A DNA stretch of 64,000 nt from Quillaja saponaria (GCA_029379385.1 CM055606.1:16889142-16953141), one strand, 5' to 3'; numbered from the stretch's first letter, positions 11,482-26,000 are shown. Notes: a model not told the origin generated them from the sequence alone. Numbers and translations: made by a program.

Positions 11482-11846
11482 CTAGACCCATCCCATCACA
11501 GGTGCTAACGCATATGTTCAAGGGGTTTTTTGTTTTTAAAAAAAATAATGTAAAAAATATTATAATTGTTGTATAAAATAGAAGGATGAGATAAGTTTTA
11601 GAATTTTTTATTTTTTTTTTAATAATTGACAGTAAAAATACGTGAGTTTTTTTATTTGTGTTAATTATTTTCCTTAATTATAGGAGAAAGTGAGTAGTTT
11701 CTAATAAATGATAAAATTTTAGTTTAAAAAGAGGTCAAAACTTAGGAGGATACCATCCTCCCTTTTAGTATGATATTTGAATTAAAAATTATATTAAAAA
11801 GTCAGATAACACCATAAGGGTGTTCTGACTTTTATAATAGTATAGA
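11482..11846 (-). mobile_element. Small (365 bp) Helitron-like element
   Basis: On the minus strand the element starts TCTATACTATTATAAAAG (right edge 11846, next to host T 11847) and ends GGGATGGGTCTAG (left edge 11482, next to host A 11481). This gives A|TC...CTAG|T, the Helitron insertion rule. A subterminal imperfect hairpin lies near 11495-11515. It has no coding capacity and a different interior from the element at 8.2-11.0 kb. Confidence 0.45.
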
Positions 11847-13887
11847 TAAGTTTTCATTTTTTGTGTAAATAAACTGAAATTGGAATAGATTATTATGAAG
11901 AGTGATTTGGATATCTCATATTTGCTAAAAACTTAAATTTCGTATAATTTATTTTTTATTTTTTATAGAGAAGACAGGTAAAAAAAGAAAAAGAAAAAGA
12001 AGTAATAATACAAGCTAGATTCAAGAAACATGAGAAGATCATGTTCCTAACGAACATCAGAAGATTCAAATTCACGAAAGAATATGACACTGAACAAGAC
12101 TTCTCTTGCTTGTGTTAGTTTTAAATCATAAGAGCATGCAAAAAAAGAAGAAGAAAGCATAAGTCTACCTTACATGGTTCCCCTGCAATATGTTCATGTT
12201 TGCATTGTAAGTAATTGGGACTTCAATCTCTCTCTCTTCCCCTCCATTTTCTTCCCCATTTCTTTGGTATTTTGGATTGAGCCACTTGCTTTTAATCTCA
12301 GCCTTATTTACTTATTTAGTTGTAGAAATATTTTTCAAATGAACTTCTAATCTGGCTATAAATAGGTTCCAAGCACCCTAACATCATAACATAGGATAAA
12401 AAGTTTTCCTATACCTGCCCAAATTTGAGCATGCCAAGTACTATACAGATTTTTACATTACAATGGAATCGTACAAATGTTCTGTGTATGTAACTTCATC
12501 TTTTAAAAGAATAAAAATATTAAGTTGTGGTCACATCATACATGTATTGTCATGTTTGTATCCTTGCATTCCAATCTTAAATTGTCATGCTTCATTCTTA
12601 GAGTTTAGAAGAGATATTAATAGACAATAAGATGAATTGTCACCATTTTGAAGCCTAAACCCTATTGATTCTCCATTAACCCAAAAAATTTGGGGCTAAG
12701 TACATTTCAGCAACTATTTTCAGGGTAAAGTTGGATATGCATGTATAGCCTACATTAAAGAGTGGACAACTTGTTGTAGGCCTAACTTCATCAATAGATA
12801 GGCTTGATCCCTTCTCCAACTACAAAACCCCCAACTCAAAAGTCTAAATATAGCATCACTTCACACCTACCATTGTGTTAGACCCTCCAAATTTGTTCAA
12901 CAAAGCAACTATGATAAGCTTCTAAATTGAATATGTATCTTAGGGCCAAAGTAGTCTGTTTTATTTCTACACACAACAACTTATAGAAGAAATGTTATTA
13001 ATCATGACAGGTAAAAGAGCTCTGAAGGGATTTTAAATGGTTGCAGACTTGCAGTTGAGTCTATAAAGGGGACCTTCTCATAACCACTTATTCAGCCCAT
13101 AAAAGCACAAGCAGTTGTTTATAAGCTCTGTACAAATAGAAGGCATCTAACATTTGAGCAACTGACAAATTAATTCAAGTTAATTGTTTCTAAGATGAGA
13201 TTCCAATTAATCTTTTTACCTTACCTCTACTTAGTCAAACATTCCTAATTTCCAAAATGTTTGACAAAAGAAAACATGAAGTCCCAAATTAATAGAATTC
13301 TCCTGCAATCACCGTCAAGATCTGATTCCTGATTGGTTGAAATTTGATTGAATTTACACCCAACTTTTTGATGGTCACAAAATCTTGAGCTATTAACCAA
13401 AGGGTAAAGTAAATTAACCATATTCTTAACCATAATAAGTGTTCGATATGAAATTCATGTAGCTACTAGATAGAAAAATTGAAGCACCCAAAAAAACAAA
13501 TAAATATCTGCAGCTCTAAATTGGATGTTCTCAAATTAATCTATTTTTTCCTAGTTCAAAAAAGCAGATACTGACCGTTACCTTTTATAAAAAATTGTCT
13601 TTAACAGATAATCAAACCTCATAAATTTTCCAATAAAAGCACTAGCCCAAAAATAAGACGTGCCTATAGGGATAAGTTTCAAGCAGCTTTAGACTTCTTA
13701 TTGACTGCAACAACCTCTTTTAAAACACATTTTCCACAAAGCCAAAGGAGGAGGCAAGTTTGGCTTATATCCCTCTCACGTTTTCTGTTCTGTTTTTGTG
13801 AGAACGTTATTTACCCATTTATGTGATTATCATCTTCTAAAAATTCAAGATATTCATTGAGGTTCTTATCAAACATTTGTGATAAAC
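11847..13887. other. Intergenic region upstream of the PP2C-like gene
   Basis: No gene or repeat is recognised between the small Helitron and the PP2C-like start codon. Base composition becomes less AT-rich after 12050. The last 150 bases before 13888 probably contain the 5' UTR. Confidence 0.4.
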
Positions 13888-16235
13888 ATGGGACTGAAAG
13901 ATCTTCATCTCAAGCTCAAGGTAAGCCTGTACTATTTTTATTTTTCAAAAAATTTCCTCTGTTCATATCTTGCCTTCAACCTGTTGCATTGAACTGATTG
14001 AAGTTATTAGGACAGTCATTGCTTAATGGTTGTCTGAGTTCTGTTGTAGCACTTGGTTTGGTTAAGATCTTATGCTGGTTCAGAGTCCTTAGCTTTCCAA
14101 TTGAATTAGAAATGAAAACTCATCAAGAAACTAGAAATGATCAGGACCCAATTGAAGTTGGTTCTTTTAGGCACACAGGTTGTAATTTTAATTTCTGGGT
14201 ATTAGCTGGGTTCCTGTAAGTTTTCACCAAGTGGGAGAACTACTTCCAACCCACCACCCTTGGTAACTTATGCAATGCATGCAATTGGCTGATGGATTTC
14301 TCTTATAATCTGGGATTTCTATGAATAAGTTTGTCTCCACAAGGCATTTGTCCTGTAAGTTAACTTTAACTCTTTACATAATCCATTCATTAATTGGGCA
14401 GGCTTTTAAGCTGGGACGGTTTCTCATAGGAGATGAAGGCAAGAAAAGACAGGTTGAATTTTCAAATAAGCCTTCATGGATGATGCCAATTTCACATGGA
14501 TATCATGTGGTTGATCATCAGTTATTCAAAGGTGGTTCAGATGACTCAGACTTTGATTCAGTTGTGGTACAGAGAGAGCAAATGGAAGATAATGAGTTGT
14601 GGTTTTTTGGAATTTTCGATGCTCAAATCGGAGATGGGGTTACAAAGTACATGCAATCTCATTTCTTTGATAAGAAGCTCAAAGAGGTAATCAACAGCAT
14701 GTGTGATGCTTCCTTTCTTAGACTTGCTTTAGTTAGAACAAGGACAAGAGCCTAAAAATTTAGTTGCCTAATATTATCACCACTAGAATGCCCATGAAAG
14801 ATAATGTGCCTCACTAATTCTAACAACTTTCATGTTTACAAGTTGAAAGTCATTAGAGGTAATGAATGCCATGTGTCTTGCTTTTCTTTGACTTAATTAG
14901 TTCTTCAATTACACAGGCATTAACATAATCATCTTGGTTGATGAGTACCCTACTCATTATCACCATTACGATGCCCATGACAGATGCTGTGGTATAGTAA
15001 TCAGAACAAGACAATATAGATTAGTAAGCATCTTTGCCGTATTTCTTGGCTTTGCCTTGAGAAAAAAAAAGGAAGATTAAATGCTTTGTTTGCTTTATGG
15101 TTCCTTAATGCCTATGGAAGCAAATGGTCAGGAACAATAGCTCCTTTTTTCCTTTATATTTGTCTTTCTAATGTTTCATTTTACCCTTTAGTCTCATTTA
15201 AGGAAGAAGATCAAAGAAACAATGAGAAAAGCTTATCTTGGTGCAAGAGCAAAAATCAGAGAAACAAAAAAATCAGATGAGATAAACAGATCAGGTTCAG
15301 CATCTGTTATGGTGATCAATGGAGAAAAGCTTGTTATAGCTAACATGGGAGAGTACAGAGCTATTGTATGTAGAGATGGTACAGCTCATCAGATAACCAG
15401 CAGGCGCCATCAAATACCTAAAAGGCATTGGTCTAGGAGATTCTTTTTAGGTATGAGACACTTCTCATTCCAGGCTCTATAATATTTCGAGCATTAGTAT
15501 CGAAACTCATATGTTATAATTTCATTAGAATTATGTAGTTCACTTAATTTTATTTATTTTAAAATATTATAATTTTATTAAATATATAAATCTTACTTTT
15601 TTTAAAGTAAAAAATGACTCTTTTTGAATTTCCGGTATATGCTAATCAAGTACTCTAATGCTAAGAGTAAATATAGATTTTTTTAGTTTCAACCGAGCTC
15701 GAATATCCACTCGGCTTGATTCTAATTCTAGACATGTTCTGATACCATATAAAAGACCGGTCTTCCTCAAACTTAAAATTATTAGACGAGGCTAAAAAAA
15801 TTTTGTGAACTCTATCATGGTCATTAATTTGCATTCTATGACTGCTATGTATGCGGATAAAGTACGCTTGCTAGCATGTGATTCAGGCACTGCAGGAGAA
15901 GTGCGTTCTAAAGGCTCAAAACTTGTTATTGGTTCTGAAAGGGTCGACTCAGATACTGAGTTTGTAATTGTAGCAAGCAATGGAATATGGGAGGTAAGCA
16001 ACACTGAATTAAGGTGTTAGTACTTATGTAGCATTGTATACTTGTTTCTAGCAAGCCAAGAAAACAATTCATTATCTCTGTGATGTATTTATGCCAGGTG
16101 ATGAAAAACCAAGAGGCTGTGAATCTCATCAGGCACATTGAGGATCCACAAGAAGCTGCTGAATGCTTGGCAAAGGAAGCTTTAACTAGGATGAGCAAAA
16201 GCAATATTTCATGCTTAATCATTCGCTTTGACTGA
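13888..16235 (+). CDS. PP2C-like protein lacking metal-binding residues (probable pseudophosphatase)
   Basis: Five exons: 13888-13920, 14402-14686, 15192-15450, 15863-15993 and 16098-16235, 846 bases, 281 aa. Family blocks are in order: WFFGIFDAQIGDGV (about 78-91, replacing the GVFDGHGG motif), SGSASVMVINGEKLVIAN and GEYRAIVCRDG (141-169, where active enzymes have GDSRAVL), EFVIVASNGIWEVMKNQEA (225-243; normally DGLWD) and SKSNISCLIIRF (269-280; normally DNITVIVV). The Asp residues that bind catalytic Mg/Mn at DGHGG, DG-WD and DN are thus all replaced. It is shorter than active PP2Cs because the middle of the domain is missing. It resembles the plant 'PP2C-like protein 44' group. The start of exon 4 is the weak point: the only in-frame acceptor follows GATAAAG, without a pyrimidine tract. 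Its function is likely non-catalytic. Confidence 0.75.
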
Positions 16236-17079
16236 TATACAAAAGTATTTAAAATCCCAGGAGGCATAAATTGCATTGATAAGCTTTTCTAATGTAATTG
16301 TTCTTACAGGTTACAGTTTTCAGTTACATAACTATACAAGATTAACAATTTGAGCACCTCAGTGTGGGCAAAAGCAGAGGATACTAAACATGAGCCTTTT
16401 GTTTAACCATGTTTTGAGACTGCCAAAGGTGGGGTTCGGGGATCTTTGCTTTAAGTAGGAGTAAAAGCTTCTTCACTTGAAAGCTTAGTCCAATCCCCCA
16501 ACTATTCCAAAATGCTAGCAAACATGTTGATTTTGAATTTGGGACAGGGAGAAAATCATTTTCAACAAAAATTTTTTGACAACCTGTTTTCAATCAGAAA
16601 ACGAATTGCAATCTGAACTTGCTCCATCTCTTCAATATTCATTTCCCATGATAAATAAATAAAATGCACTTTTAGAACAGAGAAATGAGTTTTCTCTTTA
16701 TGGAGGATTCAATCTCGTGAGCATGTGCCAATAAACCACTTGCATACTTGCCTGTCTTTCTAGTCTTTTTTTTTTCCTTTTAGCCCATGTTCAATTACAG
16801 AATATAAAAGATATAATGAGTGTTATTGATGTTCATCAAGATCTAATTATATAACGATAATCATGAGAAAAGTATGTTCCGTATGTGTTGTATTTTTCTG
16901 CAATATGAAGAGACTACAAATCCATAATATCAGCCAAAGAAGCAGAAGAACAAATTTAATCACTTGGAATTTGCACTACAAATTGATACAAAGATAGGGA
17001 GAAAAAAATTGGAGTAAACGAGGAAAAGGTTTTTGCTTCCTCACCTTCACATTTATAAGCCTACAAGGTCTACAAAATG
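16236..17079. other. Convergent 3' flanks of the PP2C-like gene and CIP7
   Basis: Contains the 3' UTRs of two converging genes. I see no additional gene or repeat; the reading frames here are short and uncoded in style. Confidence 0.4.
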
Positions 17080-20000
17080 TCAACTTGTCAGCTTCTTTTC
17101 ACTAGTCTTGCTCCGGAAGGGTGACAACAAGGAGAAAGGGCGAGAAGCTGTGGCAAAACAAAGAATTCCTTAGTATTAAAAATCTGCATTAACATCAGTA
17201 TTCAGTAATAGATGAGAACTAAGGCAGCAATGCAGGGAGAGGATAAAGAATGAGATTATTGAAGTTTACCACGTATATGATGCAATATAGAGAGTACTTA
17301 CACTTCTGTGAAGTTGTGCTGGCAGCAGGAGTTTCATCTTGAGAGATTAAATTCTTCAACGTATGAACTGAAAGATGACATGCCACAGGTGATGATCAGA
17401 TAGAGCAGTTATGAGTCATAAATAAGATTATGATTGGACCTCCCTTTTTAAAAATGTCCTTAACAAAAGATCAGTCTTCAAACATTGAAGGGGCTTTTAT
17501 GAGTATGGTAAAGCTGCAAGAATGTAAAACACAAATTGAACTATTGTTGCATAGGAGAACAATAAGGGAAGCGAGTATCATTCATTTGTTTTTATTTCAA
17601 AATCTGCCAGATAAAAATGTGGAAAAAGTTCGTTGTTATTAAGATTTGTTATACCTATTCAGTAGGATTTGAGAACTAAAAAGAATCATGTTTCAAATGT
17701 CAATATTTATCAGGATTCTTTGAGGACATTCTACCTTCACTGGAAGTGGTGTTTGACCCAGAATAGTCTGCCTCAGAACCATTGATGTTGACATTATCTA
17801 GATTCCACGTTGCTTTCACCGGTAGCTGACCTATGATGCTTTCTTCCAAACTTCAACAGCCGTTTAAATCCTTTTGATGATTCTTTTACCTGAGGCTTTT
17901 CTCCGGCTTCAGGAATGTTATCTTGCTTTGAGTTTCTAGAGTCTGATAAATGTGTCTTAGTAGTCTCCAGGCCACTTGTTGCGATGTCCAAGGTTGTGGG
18001 GGGTGCTTTATCACACACTGAATTCATAGTACAAGGATCTTTGAATGATGAAACTCGAGCATATGGGGCACCATATGTCTCTTCAGCAATACTGAGGTTT
18101 GATAGCTTTAAAGATTCTTTATCTGCTTTCGCTGCTTTGACCTGAGCGCAGAAGTTGACATTTTCAGAAGCCAGATCATGTAACAAGAATTTATCATTTG
18201 CCACAGGTATTTTATAAATTGAGCAAGTGTATAATTTTCTTTTTACCTCAGACAGGTGATAATTAAGCAAGAATCTTATTTTTGGTAATATGAAGGGGGC
18301 ATGCAAATTTGCAATAGTATGTCCAAACTCCAAGTATTCTTCAGTTCTTGAAACTAAAATTTCAATTTCAGGAAGTGCATGCCAATAGATATATCAAATC
18401 TAAGATTTATGGTGCATACCAATTGATAATTTAAATCTAAATTTTCTTCCCATACAACAATTTTGTCTGAATATTATACTTAAGTGGAAAACATAGTTTA
18501 TGAAAGCATATACCTGACCCAATTTTGGGACTGAGACTGATGCCATTCCAACTACTAGTATAATCATCATAATTGCCTTCTACTCATCTGAGAATGCATA
18601 CTTCACCCAAATTCTTAAGCCTAAAGATTAAATCTATCATAATAATTCTTTTCATTGTCAAGGAATCTTATAACTACCATTTTTAGTCTCACCATTGCAT
18701 ATAACAACAGAAAGGTATATACATTGTGGACAATTATTCTATTGCAGGATTTCCTTACAGCAAGCAATCTAAGAATAACATCATGATATAAGCTCTGTAC
18801 GTTATTCCTAGTATCTCACCCTGCATAACAGCATCAAGGGTCATGCCATTCAAGACTAGCACTAAACAGATACAAGAAGATTACAACATGAATCACAATC
18901 ATGAAAACCACTTTTTAGTTCCAACAACATACCTCCCAAGATCCGGGTTGCTGTTGTGATTGGCTTTCTGTGCTTCCTATATCAACTCTTCCTGTGGTTA
19001 CCGGTGATGGGGGTGCATGAATAGCAACATAATCTGACACCACCTCAGCTTTCTCTCTTATTATATAGTTATCATGCTGTCCCTTTTGTATGCCCGGAAT
19101 TTTTTTCCCACGCATGAACAGCAGGGGCGGGAGACTTCTCATGTTCAAGCATCACGACAGTCTTCTCAATGACTGGATTATCATCTCCATCATCAAGGGG
19201 TGAAATTCCAGCATTGTTTTTCTTCAGTGGATCACCATTAGAAATTGTAGAAGACTTGTTACCATTCAACTTTTTTGTCTTTTGTTTTGCAGCTGAATTC
19301 CTTTCTCCAACATCAGGTCTTTTAGATGTTCTAATGTTTAGTTCTGGGAGGGTTGCGGCCTTGCTTCTATCAAGGCTCACTAATGGCAGATATCTTTTTG
19401 CTCTCAGTACCATCAGCTAGCTTTGGCTTTAATATCGTTTCAGTGCTTTTTGGCTTAGCTGAAGAATTATGATGAATGCTACTCATTTTAGGCTCTGACA
19501 ATCTTCTAATTCGTGCCATTGATGCCTTAGTATCAGTTGCACCATCACCCTTCTCTTTCTTAGCTTCAGGAAGTGAAGACACTGACTGGCTTACCCTATT
19601 TCCAGCTGAGTGACTACCAGTATTCAACTTGCTTGGTCTTGAGGCTTTTTGGAAGTCATAAGATCCCATAGAAGCAGTTCTACCGGGGAACTTTTGTAGG
19701 GGTGAAGATGATCCTGGCTCGGAATCACTAAATTTTGATCCTCTGTGAGAGATTGGAGAAAGCTTCACTGGCAATTGTTTCTTTTTCTGCTGTGAGGTTG
19801 AATTGCCTCTGGCTGCAATCCTCTTTTCCCTCTCTTTCTTCAAAGCTTCCAGTCTTTTTGTTTCTTCTTCCTCCTATATCCCCCAACCCCAAAAAAAGTT
19901 ATAGAAAGTAATCCATTTTAAATGGTCCAAGATATTATTCTCTATCTCCAGAACTTCCAATCATTTTGTTTCTTCCTCTTCCAAATTTTTTTTTTAAATA

Positions 20001-23000
20001 GATAAAACTGTCAAAAAACTGAGATGAACAATGTTAGAAAGATCAATTTCTAATAAACCTATTGTAAATGGTCCAAGAAATTAGATAAACTTGTAAATCA
20101 CTGCCCTTCAACAAGCATTTCTTTCAGTGGGAAGCTAATGACATCAAAAGAAAACATGACTGCAGAGGATTGGAGTAAGAGAAATACCTTCTCTTTCTTC
20201 ATTTTCTGTAGATCAGCTTTATAGTTTCTTAGCCTCTCAGCACGTGCTCGTGCTTCATCCAAAGGACTCAGTTTTGAAGGTTTCCCTCTCCTTATTGGAC
20301 CCAACTGTCTTTTTCCTATCTGAACTATTTGGAATACCTTTTGATTTCTGGTTCTTATCCGACTGTTTAGATCCTTGTTTGACTTCAGTGGCCACTTCCT
20401 TACTCCTCTTATCCAGCAAATCACCACCTTCAGCCATGAATCTGCATTTCATAGTCCAAAGCGGGGTCGTAACCCATTAACCCCTTTTCTGTCCCTCTCT
20501 CAGGCATCAACCTCAATTCATTTGGCTCATAATTGGCCTGGTTCCCTAAGGCGTTAGACAACTTTTCTACCTTCTGATGAGCCAAGGGAAACTCAGAGTC
20601 CACTTCAATAGCATTTCTCTCATTGTTTCCTATTTCATTGACTTGGATTGACCTATACGGAACTATGTAGGAGTCATCATTCATATTATACAATGACCTC
20701 CTGTCCAAATTATTGTTCAATTGATCAGGTCCATTGAGAGCAGCCACCAGGTCTGAGGAAAGGTATGCATTCCCTAACTCATTTTGTTGCCTATTAATCA
20801 CAAAATCATCAGTAGTGGTCCTCCTATAGCCACCCCCTCTTCCATCAATTTCTGAAGAATGTACATCTGTTTGACTGCCCTCAGACCTTCCATTATCACC
20901 AGAATGACCCTCCCTTCTAGAAATCAAAGATTTGTCAATTGATGTCTTAGAGATGATGTTAAGTTCCCTACCAATTCTATGCATATCCATCGCACTTCCC
21001 TCCTGAACTTCAGACATATTCTGTTCATTGGAAACTAAAGGATCTTCAACTGAAGTACTTTGTCGCCTTCTCATGTGGACCACCCTTTCCATTGCAAAGT
21101 CTCTTTGGTCAACAGCTTGTCTATCTTCATCAACATCTCTCAGTAAACATTTTTGAAATGCTTCCCAAGCTCCAGCACCTCCATCCTTTCCATAATTTGT
21201 TTCTTGCTTCTCAGATGAATTCAAGCTTATTCATAGATTCTTTATATCTTCCTTTTCTTTTTGAATATTGCACAGTGTCCACATAATTGGCAGGAAATTC
21301 TTCATCTTCATCAGTTTCTGAGGGAGACTCCTGATTGTGATCCACTACCAGAAGGGTTTTTTGTCTTCGAAGTTATGTAATTAATGTTTCGAATGACAAC
21401 CATGCCAGATTTCTGTTTACCTGATCGGCTTGCCTTCTTTCTCCATCCTTGAGTCCTTAAGCCTTCCTTCTCCAACTCCACTTCATCCTGTGACCTTGAT
21501 TTCAAAGCATCAACATTCCAAATTTCAGATTCAGTATTGCAGTCTCTACTATCCATGGAATGCCTTTTGTGCCCCATTCTTTGACTAGCATCTAGCCTGG
21601 GATCCTCAACAGGCAGATAAGGTGGCTGCAAATGTGGGCTGCTTCCTGGATAACTCTGATAGTAAGGTATGCCTTGTATTGGATATGGATGAAAGGCAGG
21701 TAAAGCACCAGGAGGAGAATGAACAGGCCAGGGAGGGTACATGTGATGTGGAAACTGGCCTTGGATATGTCCCTGGGGTGGCTGATGATCCATGGGAGGC
21801 ACATCTGGGAAAAAGTACAAGTTCTAACAAATTACAAATGTATACTGTATCAATAGAAATAAACAAATGCATATGTAATGTACAGCATCGTTTAATTCTT
21901 TAAGTTGACAATATGAGCTACCCTGTGGTTGGAAAACTGACTATGCATAGTCAGATAAACCTAAGACCAGTGTTCAATTAATTTACCAAGCCCTAGAATT
22001 ACTTTCAACACAAAACCCTGTCTCACTGATTATGTCAATTCTCAATCTACCTTGTCAGTGTGTATTTTTATCTACCTGGCACTAAAAGAGGCCATTTGAT
22101 CTTTTATACAAAGCAAAAAGTCTAAGTATACAAATCTCTTTTAGAAGAAAATCAGATAATAATGTTAAAGTGGAAGGTGAAGTTTTGTAACATATCCTTT
22201 CTATTTGCTAGGAAAGAGAAATTTGAGATCCACTACATGGGCTTATTTCAGGGATTACGGCATTCCACTTGTGCCAATATTTTTAGGAGCAAACTTTTCA
22301 CATGTTCCACATGAAGGGAGAAGCTTCTCAATTCAAGCCTCAAAAATATTTTTGGTAATATTTCAGTTATATACTTAAACTACTACTACTGCTACTACAA
22401 AAAAAGAAAAAAAAAGAAGAAAAAAAAGCCTCAATGGAACCTGTTTCAGTTTCTTGAATTGGCACTTTTGTTTTAGTGTGGAAAAAAGGACAGATACAGA
22501 GTTATAATTAATCTATATAATTATACATATATAGATATGTGTGTGTGTGTGTGTGTGTGGGTGGGTGGATATGAAAAAGTGAAAACAATTGACAAGTTCC
22601 AATTATGCAGGATATGTCTTAGGATATAAGCTAGTACCTGCATTTGTAACAATACTTGCTTTGCCGCTATTTTCTGAGACCAAGCTCACTATGGGATATA
22701 GAGGTGACATTGGCAAGTGTAATGCCTGATGCATTCACCACAGAAAGGTCTGACCGGGTATACATTGCTTCAGCAGCTTCAATTTCAATCCATTGGCCAG
22801 TTTCATGCTTTTGTTTCCATAATTCCATAAATCTCTTACATGCATCCCTATATGAATAAGTTAGATCAGCAGTAATTCATAAGTATTCCTCCAACAAAAT
22901 ATGCCTAGTACTGGTTAGATGATGGAGAAACCATCACCAGCCTCACGAATTCTTTTGTCAGAAATGCCCAGAGAAGGAGATTTTATGCTTACATCAAACG

Positions 23001-26000
23001 AAAGGCTCCAAAGCATTCACCAAATGACATCAAAGGTGGTATGTGTTCAATGTCAAAACCAGCAGCTACAGCACGAGCAAAGGCCATGCCTTGCTCTTTC
23101 TGCAGCACAGATTTGCGCGTCTCCAGGACTTTCAAAAGTTGAACTCTAATGAAATATGCAATAAAATGTTAATATGAAATTAACACTAACGGGAATGTCA
23201 TTTAATTAATTCTATCAAGAGAAGACAAACAAATGATAGAATCACCTATGCAAGACATGATTAAGGACTTCTGGAAAACTTAAGAGCTCATGTGGTCATT
23301 AGATAGGAATGCAAGAAAGAATCTACTCAAATAGAAATATTGTACTTCAAAAGTTTCTCCTACCTGTTTCTCCTTCTTGGTTCCACCCATAAATGCCTTA
23401 AGCCCTTTTGGTTTCAAATTCCTATCAATAATTATTCAGCTGTCAAGTGTTTGATCTTGTGCAAATTCCAATCAGCTGTCCTAGTCCTACGTCATGAGTG
23501 TCCATAACCCTCAAGAGTGAGGTGCATAACCAATTGCCCCAATAGCTTAGCTATCACAAAGTAGTGAACAATGTATCTCAAACTTAAGCCTCACTAGTAC
23601 TCCTTTCGCATACAGACCAGTCCAATAACCCTAAATTAAATGGACATCTTGCACAGTAAGGGCAGAAATATTTACAGGAAATGGGTTGGTTTATTAGAAT
23701 TTAAAAATTACAGTCCTGGCTCTGATACCGAGATTAAAAACCAATTTTAGTAAAGCCTGAAAAGCAAGTTTTGTTCAAAACTAACATGAGATTTGCAATG
23801 GAAGTCCTTCTCGACCATTATGCAAAATATAAGGCCAAATTCTCTTACAGAAGAAAGCTATTCAGTCTAAAACTAACTCTATATGCCTTTTAAATTGATA
23901 CCTTATAATAGCAGCTAAGCATGTTTAAGACATCTTGCAGCAAGCCTAAACCAAAATGAAACCTATCTGATGTAGCTTAAAGGATGTGAAGTCTGACATG
24001 GTTAATGGTTGGTGACAGTTTTATGTTCTCCATACACAATTCATAGATGACAGTTTCAATTGGTTAATAATTGTATGATTGAAATGCAGCATCTCTAGTT
24101 GGTATCTGACAGGATAAGCAAGAACTGGACTATACTTTGAGTTTCCCTCTGGTGTAGTGGATCCATTTGCTTCAGGTGAATGTGCATCAGGCTGCCAGAC
24201 ACCCAGAGAACAAATTACACAATAATCTTGTAAAGATTTCAATGCATGACAAGGTCATTAAGAGCCAACTGACCTTGTAAAGGACAAGTGCTTTCTCCTC
24301 ATTAGTATCCAGAACAAGCCTGCCAACTGTACAAAGTGATAGCTTTGTTAGTCTTACAAAAATTAAATTCACCTAAACTTGAAAACAATCTTTCAGCATT
24401 GGATCTCAGAATATAGTGGGGGAAATGTAATAGTGCAAATTTCAATGTTCAGAACGCAAAAATCCTTCCTTCATGATTACAAATTACAATGTTCAGATAG
24501 ATACATACATATAACACAGTAACAACCCACCTAGACTACCACAACAGGGGAAGGACAGAAAAAAGCACCATATGAGAAACTTATTAGAGAGGTGACACTT
24601 TTTTTATAGTACTCCAATATGGACCTTACAGTATTACACTTATTTGTTCTTTTTAATGTACCTTCAGTCCTTTCCACAGATTTTACTTGGCTTTCTACCT
24701 GCATAAGTGAAAGAAAATAAGAAACAAATTGAGTCTGACATTTAACTACTGTAATCGAATTAAAGCTGCTACCATATTTTACTTACAACGCTCGTTCCTA
24801 TGGAATTGTTGCCTTGTATTGCAATTGCCTCCTCAATCTGTGAGATCTCCGACTCTATAGTATACACTCGTTCCAATATCTCAGGAGTGCTCACAAAGCG
24901 AACAAACCTACCAAAAAAATAGCAATTAGTCAAGCAGGCAAAGTTCTAGAGAATAATGTCAAGAAGCAAAGGAAAGACCAACCTTGCATTCACAATTGAA
25001 TTACAAGTTATATGACTTATTAGTGTAAGTTTACCCTCTAAGGCATGGTTTGGCATCCATTTTAAAATCATTTCTATAGTTTTGGAAAAAGTAAAAAATT
25101 AGAAAGAGCTTGGATTTTGGTCCAAATATAAAAATGAGAGAAAGACATTCTAAGATCCGTATTAAACACCAAGTGCATTAATTCTTAACAAAACTTCTAG
25201 AAGTATCTTCATATTAACGGAGAAAACTCAATGCCACTTCTAGATATGATAAGGAATAAGTTAACCATGAGATAATTCAACCTTTTCACAGTCCCCCTTG
25301 TAAACCATGTTGCATCACTACCATGCTGCAGCTCTAGAATTATAGAGTAACCCCCCTTGGCCATCTGATCTTGAGCAGTCTTCAAGTGGGAAAGAAACGG
25401 ATCGAGCAAACCTGAAGCAATTTTTTCTTTCTTCGCATTTGCAGTTATAAACAAATCACACCTGATTTATAAAAAGGGGAGAAGAGGAAAGGAAAAAATC
25501 AGACCATAAACACATGGCAATGTTTTCTTGTGAACTATCAAATGATTCAGCAAATGAAATCAATAATGGAAACAAAAGAAAACATATAATATATCAACTC
25601 CGAAATATTGTCTATAAGTGCCGGGACTCAAACTTCAGTTACAAAAATATGGAAGCAATGCTCTCATTTATATAATTTCCCAAGTCTTCCAGTAAATTTA
25701 ATTCCATTAGATTTCAATGTTAAATTTTCAACTGAAGATGAAATGGTAGAGGATTTAGCTTTCCTAATAAGACATATAAACAAGATGTTACAAATCACAA
25801 GATCCTTTACAAGTAAAATATATTGCTTACAATGAAATCAGAAAGAGTTTCTCATTAACAAGCAAAGTAAAACTGAATCACTTGTACCAAGAAAAAATAC
25901 TCAATAAAATTTCAACTTTAGTGCACTAACTACACAAATAAAATTTCACTTTTGAATTTAGTTTCAAAAAAGGCAAAGAACGCTGTAAGAGCACTTCGGA

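Noticed and set aside
21592..21903. Several overlapping frames in CIP7 exon 9 on both strands
   Set aside because: They are shadows of the Pro-rich CIP7 coding frame.
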